NCBI GenBank assembly: GCA_963835215.1
Contig: CAWIES010000003.1
Coordinates: forward strand, 62,001-126,000
DNA length: 64,000 nucleotides
Direction: 5' to 3'
Source of the DNA: Roseiarcus sp963835215
Lineage (GTDB): Bacteria > Pseudomonadota > Alphaproteobacteria > Rhizobiales > Beijerinckiaceae
Shown: piece after piece, positions 27,219-34,968 of the stretch
Layout: the number at the start of each line of letters is the position of its first letter
Numbering within the stretch: position 1 is the first letter of the stretch
Position numbers and translations under genes: made by a program
Notes under the pieces: model-generated
Told to the model about the DNA's origin: nothing
The model's input: the letters and a program-made list of their open reading frames with translations, nothing else
The model's database searches: none

Positions 27219-27920
27219 ATGTCCGACTATGAGCTCTATTATTGGTCCGTGCCGTTCCGCGGTCAGTTCGTGCGCGCGGTCCTCGCCTTTGCTGGGAAGG
27301 GCTGGAGCGAAGGCGGCGACGGCGCGATCGCAAAGCTGATGGATGGGCCGGTCAAGCAGATGCCGGTCCCTTTCATCGGGCCGCCCATCCTCATCGACAA
27401 AAAGGCGGACTTCGCCGTCGCCCAAATGCCGGCTGTGATCCTTTACCTCGGCGAGACCCTGAACCTGATGCCCGCGACCCCCGCCCTGCGCGCCATGACG
27501 ATGAAGATCGTCAACGACGCCAACGACGTGATCGACGAGATCACGCTCGACGGCGGACGCCAGATGTGGACGGAAAAACGCTGGCGCGAGTTCGTCCCCC
27601 GCCTCAAGAAGTGGATGTCGCTGTGGGAGGAGACCGGCCGCCGCCACGGATTGAAGACGGACTCCGGCTTCCTGCTCGGCGGCAAGGCGCCGGGCGTCGC
27701 CGACGTGGTGACCGCGACGCTGTGGTCGACCGTTTGCGACCGTTTCCCCAAGATCGCGACAATGCTTGGAAAGACCGCGCCGATGACCGCCGCGCTGACG
27801 CAGCGGGTCGCCAGTCTGCCGCCGCTCGCCAAGCTCGCGGCCAAGGCGCGAAAAGACTATGGCGACGCCTATTGCGGCGGCCAGATCGAAGCGTCGCTGC
27901 GCAAGGTTCTGGGCGCTTGA
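27219..27920 (+). CDS. Glutathione S-transferase family protein
   Basis: A 233-residue protein with a glutathione-transferase architecture: a thioredoxin-like N-terminal domain (YELYYWSVPFRGQFVRAVLAFAGKGW, then MPVPFIGPPILID and AQMPAVILYLGE) and a helical C-terminal domain with GFLLGGKAPGVADVVTATLW, the usual N-capping region. The usual S-x-A after cis-Pro is AVILYL here. The ATG at 27219 follows GGAG. The last 28 residues are duplicated almost exactly in a remnant at 33625-33723. Divergent from the cNMP/FAD fusion gene (187 bases), so the two may respond to the same stress. Confidence 0.88.
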   Translation: MSDYELYYWSVPFRGQFVRAVLAFAGKGWSEGGDGAIAKLMDGPVKQMPVPFIGPPILIDKKADFAVAQMPAVILYLGETLNLMPATPALRAMTMKIVNDANDVIDEITLDGGRQMWTEKRWREFVPRLKKWMSLWEETGRRHGLKTDSGFLLGGKAPGVADVVTATLWSTVCDRFPKIATMLGKTAPMTAALTQRVASLPPLAKLAAKARKDYGDAYCGGQIEASLRKVLGA

Positions 27921-27978
27921 GAGCGAAACGCTCGCTTTCCTCGCCAAGGGCACTCGCGGCGGGACGGCGCCTGGCGTC

Positions 27979-28383
27979 TCAACTTCCTTTCGAACGGCGC
28001 CCTGACATGAGATAGTCCCTCAGCGCCACCGCCTGATTGTGTTCGCTATCGCGCGCGCCAAAGAGCAGCGTCACCTTGCCCGCCTTCATCATCGCGATCA
28101 GCCGCGCGACGCAAACCTCGTTGGCGTCGAGTTCGGCGCGATAGTCGGCCACGAACGCCGGCCAGCGCTGAGGATCATGGCCAAATCGTTTGCGGAGCGC
28201 GGCGCTCGGCGCGATGTCCTTCAGCCAAACATCGATCGACGCCCGCGCCTTGGCGACGCCTCGCGGCCACACCCGATCGACGAGCACTCTGAGGCCATCA
28301 TCGGCGCCGGGAGGATCGTATATCCGTCGAAGGCGAAGGGTCTTCGCTGCGGAGGTTGGACTTGGCATGTGTTGACTCGGCAT
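27979..28383 (-). CDS. DUF488 family protein
   Basis: A 134-residue DUF488 protein. The family core is RRIYDPPGADDGLRVLVDRVWPRG, followed by VWLKDIAPSAALRKRFGHDP, RWPAFVADYRAEL and VTLLFGARDSEHNQAVALRDYL. No function is established for the family, though its members are conserved and cytoplasmic. Two ATG codons (28383 and 28368) are possible starts; neither has a good ribosome site. It lies downstream of the transglutaminase gene on the same strand (gap 78 bases). Confidence 0.88.
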   Translation of the reverse strand: MPSQHMPSPTSAAKTLRLRRIYDPPGADDGLRVLVDRVWPRGVAKARASIDVWLKDIAPSAALRKRFGHDPQRWPAFVADYRAELDANEVCVARLIAMMKAGKVTLLFGARDSEHNQAVALRDYLMSGRRSKGS

Positions 28384-28461
28384 TTCAAAGGACGCGCACC
28401 GCCTGCTGCGCTTCTATCTTCGCGGTTCGCCGTTCGTCAGCGGGCCGAAATCGCTCAACAC

Positions 28462-29355
28462 CTAGCTGAAGCGGGGAGGCGACACGTCTTCCTCGATCCT
28501 GCGATCGGCATTGAAGACCTTGCTCGGAACTTTCAGGCGCGGATCGTCATAAATTTCCCTAAGCGCCCCAACCGCACCCTCGTCGCCCAGTGTGAGCGTG
28601 GCGACGCGATCCAGGAGCGCGCCGTCGTCGTCCGATATCGTCGCCGTCGGCTTCGGCATGATTCCCCAAACGTCCCAAGGCAGCATCTCTACGCGGTTGA
28701 GCGAAGCGAGATCGCGAATCAGGTTCTGCGCGATCCACCACAGGCCTTGCTCCTTCAGGAACGAGAGGCCGAAGAGGTCGGGATCGGCGCGCCCCGCGCG
28801 GCATTGGCGCCACGCATCGCCCGCGAGAATGAACCGATCATGCGGCACGTCGGTCGGATCGAAGTCGATCCGGAAGGCGCTTCGCTGCACATTGTCGAGC
28901 TGCGCGTCGACGAGCATCCAGCGTCGCTCGGCCTTGTTCCAGTATTCCGCGACCCAGTGGTCCTCGAAGCGGCCGGGGACGAAATAGGCGCCGAAGCCGC
29001 AGCGCATACGGGCCGGCACGCCCTGCTCGCGCAAAATAGCGGCGATAAGACTCGAAAAGTGCCAGCACACACCCGGCATGCGCTCAGCCGGCGGACGAGT
29101 CTCGCGCAGCGGTTTCGCGTTGCAAGCCTCGATCTCTTCGATCATCCGGGCGACGGGACGGATGTTCGCAAGGTCGCGCTTCTCGTCCGACAGCTTAAGC
29201 GCGTACAGCCACGGCGCAATGTCGCGATGAACCAGCAAGCCCTGAACGACCTCGCACAAGGCGCCGATGTCGCGGGGGAGGTCCCGCAAGACGGGCGACG
29301 CAGCCCCGGCTCCGTTCATGGGGCCATTTTCCAGATAGAAATCCTGTGCGCGCAT
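28462..29355 (-). CDS. Transglutaminase-like cysteine protease family protein
   Basis: A 297-residue protein with a transglutaminase core. Taking MRAQDF at 29355 as start, the catalytic Cys97 lies in GVCWHFSSLIAAILREQGVPARMRCGF, His133 in RFEDHWVAEYW and Asp150 in WMLVDAQLD, giving the full Cys-His-Asp triad in the right order. No signal peptide is present. The C-terminal third (FLKEQGLWWIAQNLIRDLASLNRVEMLPWDVWG) is conserved in this subgroup but unassigned. Such proteins may be peptidases or cross-linking enzymes. Downstream on the strand lies DUF488. Confidence 0.88.
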   Translation of the reverse strand: MRAQDFYLENGPMNGAGAASPVLRDLPRDIGALCEVVQGLLVHRDIAPWLYALKLSDEKRDLANIRPVARMIEEIEACNAKPLRETRPPAERMPGVCWHFSSLIAAILREQGVPARMRCGFGAYFVPGRFEDHWVAEYWNKAERRWMLVDAQLDNVQRSAFRIDFDPTDVPHDRFILAGDAWRQCRAGRADPDLFGLSFLKEQGLWWIAQNLIRDLASLNRVEMLPWDVWGIMPKPTATISDDDGALLDRVATLTLGDEGAVGALREIYDDPRLKVPSKVFNADRRIEEDVSPPRFS

Positions 29356-29635
29356 GCACCGGCTCCTTCGCACTCGTCAGGCGGTCAACCCCTTCGACTG
29401 TCGCCGCCGTGACCCGTCTTTGCTATTGGCTCAGAATAACGTGCGTGGCGGCTTCGGTCGATTCCGCCAACGGGCACTTTGGTCATGGAACAATTCCGTC
29501 CGTGGCTTGCTCGTCACGTCATACGCCACCTGCGCTTCAGGCATTCGCCTCTTCGTGGAAATCGACAACGCCGGCAAGATCGGGGATGGTTTCAATGTCT
29601 TGCAGCGGGGGCAATCGCGTGAGGATTGGCGGCGG

Positions 29636-30145
29636 ATGACCGACTTGCCCATGATGACCGCAACCTGCGCCTGCGGGCGTGTCGAAGTCGAAGCCGCCGG
29701 CGCGCCGATCGCCTGCGCCGTCTGCTATTGCGACGATTGCCGCAAGGGCGCCGATCTGATCGAAGCCCTGCCCGGCGCCGGCGCGGTGCGCGATGCCGAT
29801 GGCGGCTCGGCCTATATCCTCTTTCGCAAGGACCGCTTCGCGCCCCGTAAAGGCGCCGATCTGTTGAAGAGCTACAAGCTCAAGGACAGCTCGCCGACCA
29901 ACCGCGTCGTCGCGACATGCTGCAATTCGGCGATGTTCGTGAACTTTGACCGCGGCCCCCACTGGGTCTCCGCCTATCGCGCCCGCTTTCGCGGCGAACT
30001 CCCGCCGGTGCAATTCCGCATTTGCACAAGATTCAAGGCGGAGGGCGTGACGCTGCCGGACGACGCGCCGAGTTCTCCGCGCTATCCGGCGCGGCTGATG
30101 TTCAGGCTGCTGGCGTCGCGGGTGGGGATGATGGTGGGGCGTTAG
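29636..30145 (+). CDS. GFA/Mss4-like zinc-binding protein
   Basis: A 169-residue protein resembling the GFA (glutathione-dependent formaldehyde-activating enzyme-like) or DUF6151 group of Mss4-fold proteins. Zinc ligand candidates are Cys11 and Cys13 (TCACGRVEVEAAG), Cys30/Cys32/Cys35 (CAVCYCDDCRKG) and Cys95-Cys96 (VVATCCNSAMFVN). The ATG at 29636 is chosen because the conserved core begins directly after it; ATG at 29651 is an alternative. The name of the family is historical, and no activity should be assumed. The 280 bases upstream, back to the transglutaminase start, show no further gene. Confidence 0.8.
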   Translation: MTDLPMMTATCACGRVEVEAAGAPIACAVCYCDDCRKGADLIEALPGAGAVRDADGGSAYILFRKDRFAPRKGADLLKSYKLKDSSPTNRVVATCCNSAMFVNFDRGPHWVSAYRARFRGELPPVQFRICTRFKAEGVTLPDDAPSSPRYPARLMFRLLASRVGMMVGR

Positions 30146-30152
30146 GCCGGCC

Positions 30153-31070
30153 CTAGCCTGGCCGACGATCGTGAACGCGTTTGATGGTCTCAAAAACGAT
30201 TTCGGCCGCCGGAGACAGCGGGCGATCTTTGACTTGGATCAAACCATAGCTTTCGAGCACCAAGTTTTCGCGGACGTGAAGCCTCTTCAGCCGCTTGCTA
30301 TCGCCGACATGCTCGACAATGGCCACAGCGATTGGCAAGACGGCATCCGTCTCCGCCGCGATCGCCAAAGAGGCGAGATGTGAAGTGGAGTTGATCACGC
30401 GGCGAGGCGGGACAATTCTGCTCGCGCGAAAGAGATGCTCGACGCTTTGGCGTATGATAGATCCGCGCGGCTCGAGAACCCATTGAAGGCCAACCAGATC
30501 GCGAAGTCCGAGGACGTCGGAATTCGCCAAGGGATGCCCGACGCGCACGACGAAGCATCCCTCCTCGTCGTCGAGACCGTGATAGTCGAAAATCCGCGGA
30601 TCGACTTCGTCGGGGATTCGAGCCACGGCGAAATCAAACTCGAGGGCCGCCAGACGGTCAACGATGTCGGGACTGGTGCCGACGTGGAGTGAGAGTTCGA
30701 TCGTATCAAGCCTGGCGCCAAGCGCGCGGATTGCCCGAGCCAAAAGAACGACGCTCGGTGTCGCCACACAGCCGATTGACACGGCGCCGATATCGCCGGC
30801 TTTCCGTCCCGTGAGCTCGCGCCCGGCATGGCGCAGGTCGGCGAGCATGCTTCGGCCGCGACGGATGAGAATCTCGCCATAGGCGGTCGGCTCGACGCCC
30901 CGCGGGAGGCGTTCGAGGAGGCGCACGCCCGCAATTCTTTCGATGTCGGCCAGCATTTTCGACGCCGCGGACTGCGACATGTGCAGCTCGTTTGCGGCCT
31001 GCTGCAATTTCCTCTGATCGTCGAGCGCGACGAGCAGGCGCAACTGTCGCAACGTCAAGCGCTCAAGCAT
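30153..31070 (-). CDS. LysR-family transcriptional regulator
   Basis: A 305-residue LysR regulator: N-terminal winged helix (LRQLRLLVALDDQRKLQQAANELHMSQSAASKMLADIE) and a periplasmic-binding-protein-like sensor domain starting near residue 90 (GAVSIGCVATPSVVLLARAI, then FDFAVARIPDEVDP). It resembles the GbpR/galactose-binding regulator group, which respond to sugars and sugar acids. It is divergent from a gluconate permease-gluconokinase pair across a 358-base, unusually AT-rich region, so activation of gluconate uptake in response to gluconate or an Entner-Doudoroff intermediate is the likely role. Confidence 0.9.
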   Translation of the reverse strand: MLERLTLRQLRLLVALDDQRKLQQAANELHMSQSAASKMLADIERIAGVRLLERLPRGVEPTAYGEILIRRGRSMLADLRHAGRELTGRKAGDIGAVSIGCVATPSVVLLARAIRALGARLDTIELSLHVGTSPDIVDRLAALEFDFAVARIPDEVDPRIFDYHGLDDEEGCFVVRVGHPLANSDVLGLRDLVGLQWVLEPRGSIIRQSVEHLFRASRIVPPRRVINSTSHLASLAIAAETDAVLPIAVAIVEHVGDSKRLKRLHVRENLVLESYGLIQVKDRPLSPAAEIVFETIKRVHDRRPG

Positions 31071-31428
31071 TGTCTCCCTCTCCGCCTGGACGTTGGCCGC
31101 CCTTTTGCAAAATCATCCCGCAACGCAACATGAATGATTCCGGATGCATAGAAGCGGAATTACGATTAGACACTCATGTCATTACCTGCAACGATAACTT
31201 TACCCACCATGTGACGGTTTGTGAGGACCGTTACAGGTCACCAGAGATATATATGAGTACATCTTTTATTAGAGTCAATATAGTAAAGGACGTTTTCAGC
31301 CAATAATGTGCGTACCGTGGCCGTGCCGGTATGATTTCTTGTAACAAGTCGATCTGGAATCAATAATCGTCTGGCCTTTTCGGTAGCTCTAGCCTTAAAA
31401 CACTAACAGTAAAAATCAGGGAGGGGAC
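31071..31428. promoter_or_regulatory. AT-rich control region between lysR and gntP
   Basis: The 358 bases between the divergent genes are markedly richer in A/T than the rest of the window. No gene is seen. Inverted repeats include ACGGT-N8-ACCGT (31214-31231) and CTTGTAACAAG (31338-31348), either of which could be a LysR site. A very strong ribosome site (GGGAGGGG) precedes the permease ATG. Confidence 0.55.
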
Positions 31429-32778
31429 ATGCAAAACGCCGCGAGTGCTGGCGACACGCAGCTGATTGCGGCTGCGCTGTTGGGTATTGCCGCCATCGTT
31501 GTTCTCATCAGCTGGCTCAAGCTTCACCCCTTCATTTCCTTGGCGATCGGAGCGCTGATCGTCGGAGTCGCGGCCAATCTGGGCCTTGCCAAGTCCATGG
31601 GCTCGTTTTCGAGCGGCTTCGGCGCCACCATGGCCGGCGTCGGCATTTTGATGGGGCTTGGCGCCATGTTCGGCAAGCTCCTGGCCGATTCGGGCGGCGC
31701 CGACCAGATCGTCGACACTTTGGTCCGTCGCTCCAGGCCAGCGGCCCTGCCATGGACGATGGGCTTGGTCGGCGCGATCATCGGCCTGCCGATGTTCTTC
31801 GAAATCGGCCTCGTGCTGTTGATCCCGGTCGTCCTATTGGTCAGCCGGCGATCAGGCCTGTCGGTCATCAGGATCGCCATTCCGACGCTGGCGGGCCTCT
31901 CGGCCATGCACGGCCTGGTGCCCCCTCACCCTGGACCGTTGATTGCCGTGACGACGCTGGGCGCCAATCTTGGCTTCACCCTCGCCTTCGGCATTGCGGT
32001 CGCGATTCCCAGCGTCATCATCGCCGGCCCGCTCCTCGCCACGCTCATCGACCGCTGGGTCAAGGTTCCAACTCCGGAGATCTTCGGATCGGGTGAGACG
32101 AGAGAGACGCCCTCGCGGCCAAGGCCGAGTTTCCAAACGGCGATCGTCGCCATTCTCTTACCTGTCGGGTTGATGCTCGCCCGCGCGATTGCTGAAGTCG
32201 CGGCGCCTGGATCGACCGCCTTCGTTCCCTCCGCCCTGCACGTTTTGGGCGATCCGCTGATCGCGCTCGGCATCGCAGTGCTCTTCAGCGCGTGGCTGCT
32301 CGGCATGTCGAGGCAAGAGATCTCTCACAGTCTGGACGGCGCCCTCGGCCCGATCGCAGGTATTCTGCTCATCGTGGGCGCGGGCGGCGGCTTCAAGCAG
32401 GTCCTCGTCGATACCGGCATTGGCGCCGTGATCGCCCACACAATCGTCGGCAGCCCGCTTCCAGTGCTGTTCCTGGCTTGGTTGGTCGCCGTGCTGGTGC
32501 GTGTCGCCACGGGTTCGGCGACGGTCGCGACCGTCACCGCCGCTGGCATCCTCGCGCCGGTGGCGGCGACCCTATCGCCGACACACGGCGCACTGATGGT
32601 CCTCGCCATCGGCTCGGGCTCGCTATTCCTCTCGCACCTCAATGACGCGGGCTTCTGGCTCGTCAAGGGTTACCTCGGCATGGATATCGTCCAGACCCTG
32701 AAGACCTGGACGCTGATGGAAAGCATCATCTCGCTGTGCGGCCTGGCGGGCGTGCTGCTCCTTAGCATGGTCGTCTAA
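31429..32778 (+). CDS. GntP-family gluconate:H+ symporter
   Basis: A 449-residue inner-membrane permease of the GntP family, with about twelve to fourteen hydrophobic segments. Family features: ISLAIGALIVGVAANLG, GIGxGATMAGVGILMGLGAMFGKLLADSGGADQIVDTL-type segment, GLPMFFEIGLVLLIPVV, HGLVPPHPGPL and GSATVATVTAAGILAPV. It should take up gluconate or a related sugar acid with protons. It is followed after 51 bases by gluconokinase, which phosphorylates the same substrate, and is divergent from a LysR regulator. The ribosome site GGGAGGGG is among the strongest in the window. Confidence 0.93.
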   Translation: MQNAASAGDTQLIAAALLGIAAIVVLISWLKLHPFISLAIGALIVGVAANLGLAKSMGSFSSGFGATMAGVGILMGLGAMFGKLLADSGGADQIVDTLVRRSRPAALPWTMGLVGAIIGLPMFFEIGLVLLIPVVLLVSRRSGLSVIRIAIPTLAGLSAMHGLVPPHPGPLIAVTTLGANLGFTLAFGIAVAIPSVIIAGPLLATLIDRWVKVPTPEIFGSGETRETPSRPRPSFQTAIVAILLPVGLMLARAIAEVAAPGSTAFVPSALHVLGDPLIALGIAVLFSAWLLGMSRQEISHSLDGALGPIAGILLIVGAGGGFKQVLVDTGIGAVIAHTIVGSPLPVLFLAWLVAVLVRVATGSATVATVTAAGILAPVAATLSPTHGALMVLAIGSGSLFLSHLNDAGFWLVKGYLGMDIVQTLKTWTLMESIISLCGLAGVLLLSMVV

Positions 32779-32829
32779 CCACAAGTCTTCACGCGTTTGT
32801 CCATCCGCTCCAAACAGTCGAGGCGAAAA

Positions 32830-33399
32830 TTGCAATCTGTTCCTGGCCCCAATTTGATCGTTGTGATGGGCGTCAGCGGATGCGGCAAGACCAGCATCGG
32901 CTTGGAGATCGCGGGGCGACTAAACCTCGACTTCTTCGAAGGCGATGCGCTGCATCCGATTGGCAACATCCAGAAGATGTGGGCGCGCATTCCTTTGACC
33001 GACGAAGACCGTTGGCCATGGCTCGATCTCATCGGGCAGAAGCTTCGCAACGCTTACGATGCGAGCGAGGGAATGGTCATCTCCTGCTCCGCACTGAAGA
33101 AATCCTATCGCGACCGGCTTCGTGACGCGGCGGCCGGGCGATTGATTTTCATATTTCTGGAGGGATCGCGCGCCGCGCTGCAAGACCGCTTGTCGCGGCG
33201 TCGCAGCCATTTCTTTCCGCCAGAATTGCTGGATAGCCAACTCGCCGCACTGGAAAATCCGAGCGCTGAGCCATTTGTGGTGACCGTGAACATTGATCAG
33301 CCGTTGGATGCGATTGTCGATAGCGCGCTCAGCGGCTTGGCCAAACTGGATCAACAAGAAGATCCTCACGCCATTGCCGGGCCGACGGCAGGCGTTTGA
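32830..33399 (+). CDS. gntK: Gluconokinase
   Basis: A shikimate-kinase-like gluconokinase, about 189 residues, making 6-phosphogluconate for the Entner-Doudoroff or pentose phosphate route. It has the Walker A motif GVSGCGKT (residues 14-21), FFEGDALHPIGNIQKMW with substrate-binding Asp/His, and the family signature PLTDEDRWPWLDLIG followed by CSALKKSYRDRLR. The start is a TTG: 32830 has GAGGCG before it and leaves 12 residues before the P-loop; TTG at 32797 is an alternative that adds 11 residues. No ATG precedes the P-loop in frame except the one at its edge. The C-terminal dozen residues beyond the usual end are not conserved. Confidence 0.92.
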   Translation: MQSVPGPNLIVVMGVSGCGKTSIGLEIAGRLNLDFFEGDALHPIGNIQKMWARIPLTDEDRWPWLDLIGQKLRNAYDASEGMVISCSALKKSYRDRLRDAAAGRLIFIFLEGSRAALQDRLSRRRSHFFPPELLDSQLAALENPSAEPFVVTVNIDQPLDAIVDSALSGLAKLDQQEDPHAIAGPTAGV

Positions 33400-33412
33400 T
33401 GTTGCGCTCGCG

Positions 33413-33598
33413 CTAAGTGGCGTCGCGGATGTCTTCGTAGAACTCGGTCAGCACGAGTCGCTTGAGGCCATGCCGACGCGTGAAGCCGTCGATTAGACCC
33501 TCGCGGTGCTCAAACGCACGACGAGCAATGTCGCTCGTCACGCCCGTGAGCGTGCCGCCGGGCCGGTTCGTCATGATGTAGACCCAACCGCCGCGCAT
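33413..33598 (-). pseudogene. Truncated GIY-YIG nuclease-like gene
   Basis: The 61 codons read GGWVYIMTNRPGGTLTGVTSD, ARRAFEHREGLIDGFTRRHGL and RLVLTEFYEDIRDAT. This is the front two thirds of the small GIY-YIG family common in Rhizobiales (normally about 90-100 residues); the C-terminal helix with the catalytic Glu/Asn region is missing after a TAG. The G-I-Y strand lacks one residue (GTLTGV where family members have GTLYVGV), which removes the second Tyr. It is thus a decayed or non-catalytic copy. It sits in a scarred junction beside a GST tail fragment. Confidence 0.7.
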
Positions 33599-33624
33599 TG
33601 CGCGCTACGCTATCGCGGGTTGCG

Positions 33625-33723
33625 ATGATCGACAAACTCGCCGCCAAGGCGCGAAAAGACTATGGCGACGCCTATTGCGGCGGCCAAATCGAGGCTTCGC
33701 TGCGGAGGGTTCTGGGGGCTTAG
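33625..33723 (+). pseudogene. 3' remnant of a second GST gene copy
   Basis: The 32 codons end in KLAAKARKDYGDAYCGGQIE and ASLRRVLGA, almost identical to the end of the intact GST gene at 27219-27920 (one amino acid difference over the last 28, with a few base differences). The bases continue to match back to about 33637 and then stop. So the tail of a former second copy, or of a gene conversion/duplication, is left here with no body. It marks a rearrangement breakpoint just before the restriction-modification-like unit. Confidence 0.8.
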
Positions 33724-33734
33724 GCGTCCGGGAT

Positions 33735-33800
33735 CGTCATTGCGAGCGAAAGCGAAGCCATCCAGTCACGCCGCGACGGATTGCTTCGCCGCCAAAGCCT
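33735..33800. repeat. CGTCATTGCGAG-type intergenic repeat
   Basis: Starts CGTCATTGCGAGCGAAAGCGAAGCC and continues to GGATTGCTTCGCCGC. The same element, in a closely related form, lies at 57886-57968 between lpxD and bamA. The family is common in Rhizobiales intergenic regions; this copy is partial. The remaining bases up to 33980 show no gene. Confidence 0.65.
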
Positions 33801-33993
33801 CGCCTTCGGGCAGGCGTCGAACAAGCCGGGGCGCGCCGCAGCGCGCCCTATGCGCCTCGCAAGGGCGGGCGCTCAGCGGCTCGCGTTCTGAAACCGTATT
33901 CCCAACGGATTGCTCCTTTACCATCAAGCCGAATTCCTAAACTTTGGGGCGGCACGCCAATCTGATTCGACCGAAAACTGAACGGCGCCTCAT

Positions 33994-34008
33994 GTTCCCT
34001 TTTTGTTC
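33994..34008 (+). promoter_or_regulatory. SOS (LexA) box GTTC-N7-GTTC before the endonuclease gene
   Basis: GTTC CCTTTTT GTTC: two direct GTTC copies spaced by exactly seven bases, with the T-rich spacer typical of alphaproteobacterial LexA boxes. It ends 21 bases before the ATG of the putative endonuclease, in the position of a promoter, so LexA binding would repress the pair. It is a short motif and could occur by chance, but its position is right. Confidence 0.65.
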
Positions 34009-34029
34009 TAAACATGGTAATAGGGCCGA

Positions 34030-34968
34030 ATGACGGACAAAACGGACTTTGAAGCTCCAGAGCGAAAACGTCGTCGGGCAACGAAGGCCGATGCTGTTAC
34101 GCCGGCCGTCGCGGCGCCGAAAGGCAAAAGCCTCCAAAGCCATGGCAAAAACTCGAAGGTATATGTTCCTGTCATTCTGAAACTATTCCAAGATCGCTGG
34201 CGTCCTGGCGCGGCAACTGTCGTCTTTTCGCTCGACGATGTCCGAACTGCAGTTGAATCCGTCCGTGCAGTTTCCGAAAGCCCCGGGGCCATATCGGCCC
34301 GCAACCCCGCCGATGTCGTCTACCGTATGCGATCACGCACTCTGCTGCCCGACGAAATCCTATCGAAGGGGTTTCACGTTCTGCGTGCGATCGGACGCGG
34401 TCTCTATCAATTCGAAAAAGCATCGAGCGGCATCATGGAGGTGCCGGTACATGACCTCACGCCGGCGATCGATCAAACGCCAATGCCAGTGCGACGACTG
34501 CTGCCGGAAACGATGGCCGAAATGGACGAACAGGCGTTGCTATCTGTCGTCGGATATTGCCAACTTCTCGACCATTTCACTGGTATGAAAATCTACCGAC
34601 TGCGGTCGCATGTGCGCAAGAGCGTGCCAGGGATCGGGCAAGCCGAACTCGATGCTATCGATGTAGGCATTGCGTCTGGCGACAATGACGTGCCGGTCGT
34701 ATTTCCGATCGAAGCCAAGGCTGTGTCGGACGAGCTCAACCGCGTCCAAATTTACAACATGATTCGGTACGCCGCGCACTATTTCCCTGGATTGACGGTC
34801 CGTCCACTCGCTTTGAAGGTCGACTATCAGTCGGCAATTCATATCATGGAATTCAACGTAGCGAGCCGACCTGGCGAACTCCGCATCATCCGTTCCGCCA
34901 GCTATGCGATCAATACGTCGGAGGCGCAAATCGCCATGATCCGCGCAACGAATGTTCCCAAGCAATGA
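34030..34968 (+). CDS. Putative type II restriction endonuclease (PD-(D/E)XK)
   Basis: A 312-residue protein I cannot assign to a named family. It is encoded directly before, and overlapping by four bases, a cytosine-5 DNA methyltransferase, the classic layout of a type II restriction-modification pair. A likely PD-(D/E)XK core is visible: Glu206-x-Asp208 and Asp211 in GQAELDAIDVG, then hydrophobic residues and Glu228-Ala-Lys230 in VVFPIEAKAVSDE, followed by a helix (RVQIYNMIRYAAHYF) as in many such nucleases. Residues 1-40 are basic and Lys/Arg/Ala-rich and probably disordered or DNA-contacting. Base composition is visibly more AT-rich than the flanks, a sign of transfer. A GTTC-N7-GTTC box precedes it. 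Recognition sequence unknown. Confidence 0.7.
   Translation: MTDKTDFEAPERKRRRATKADAVTPAVAAPKGKSLQSHGKNSKVYVPVILKLFQDRWRPGAATVVFSLDDVRTAVESVRAVSESPGAISARNPADVVYRMRSRTLLPDEILSKGFHVLRAIGRGLYQFEKASSGIMEVPVHDLTPAIDQTPMPVRRLLPETMAEMDEQALLSVVGYCQLLDHFTGMKIYRLRSHVRKSVPGIGQAELDAIDVGIASGDNDVPVVFPIEAKAVSDELNRVQIYNMIRYAAHYFPGLTVRPLALKVDYQSAIHIMEFNVASRPGELRIIRSASYAINTSEAQIAMIRATNVPKQ

Noticed and set aside
30992..31306. A 104-codon frame in the lysR-gntP gap
   Set aside because: It starts inside lysR on the opposite strand and runs through the AT-rich control region; no family match or ribosome site.
33662..33965. Short plus-strand frames in the repeat region before the restriction unit
   Set aside because: They read through the CGTCATTGCGAG repeat and have compositions typical of translated palindromes.
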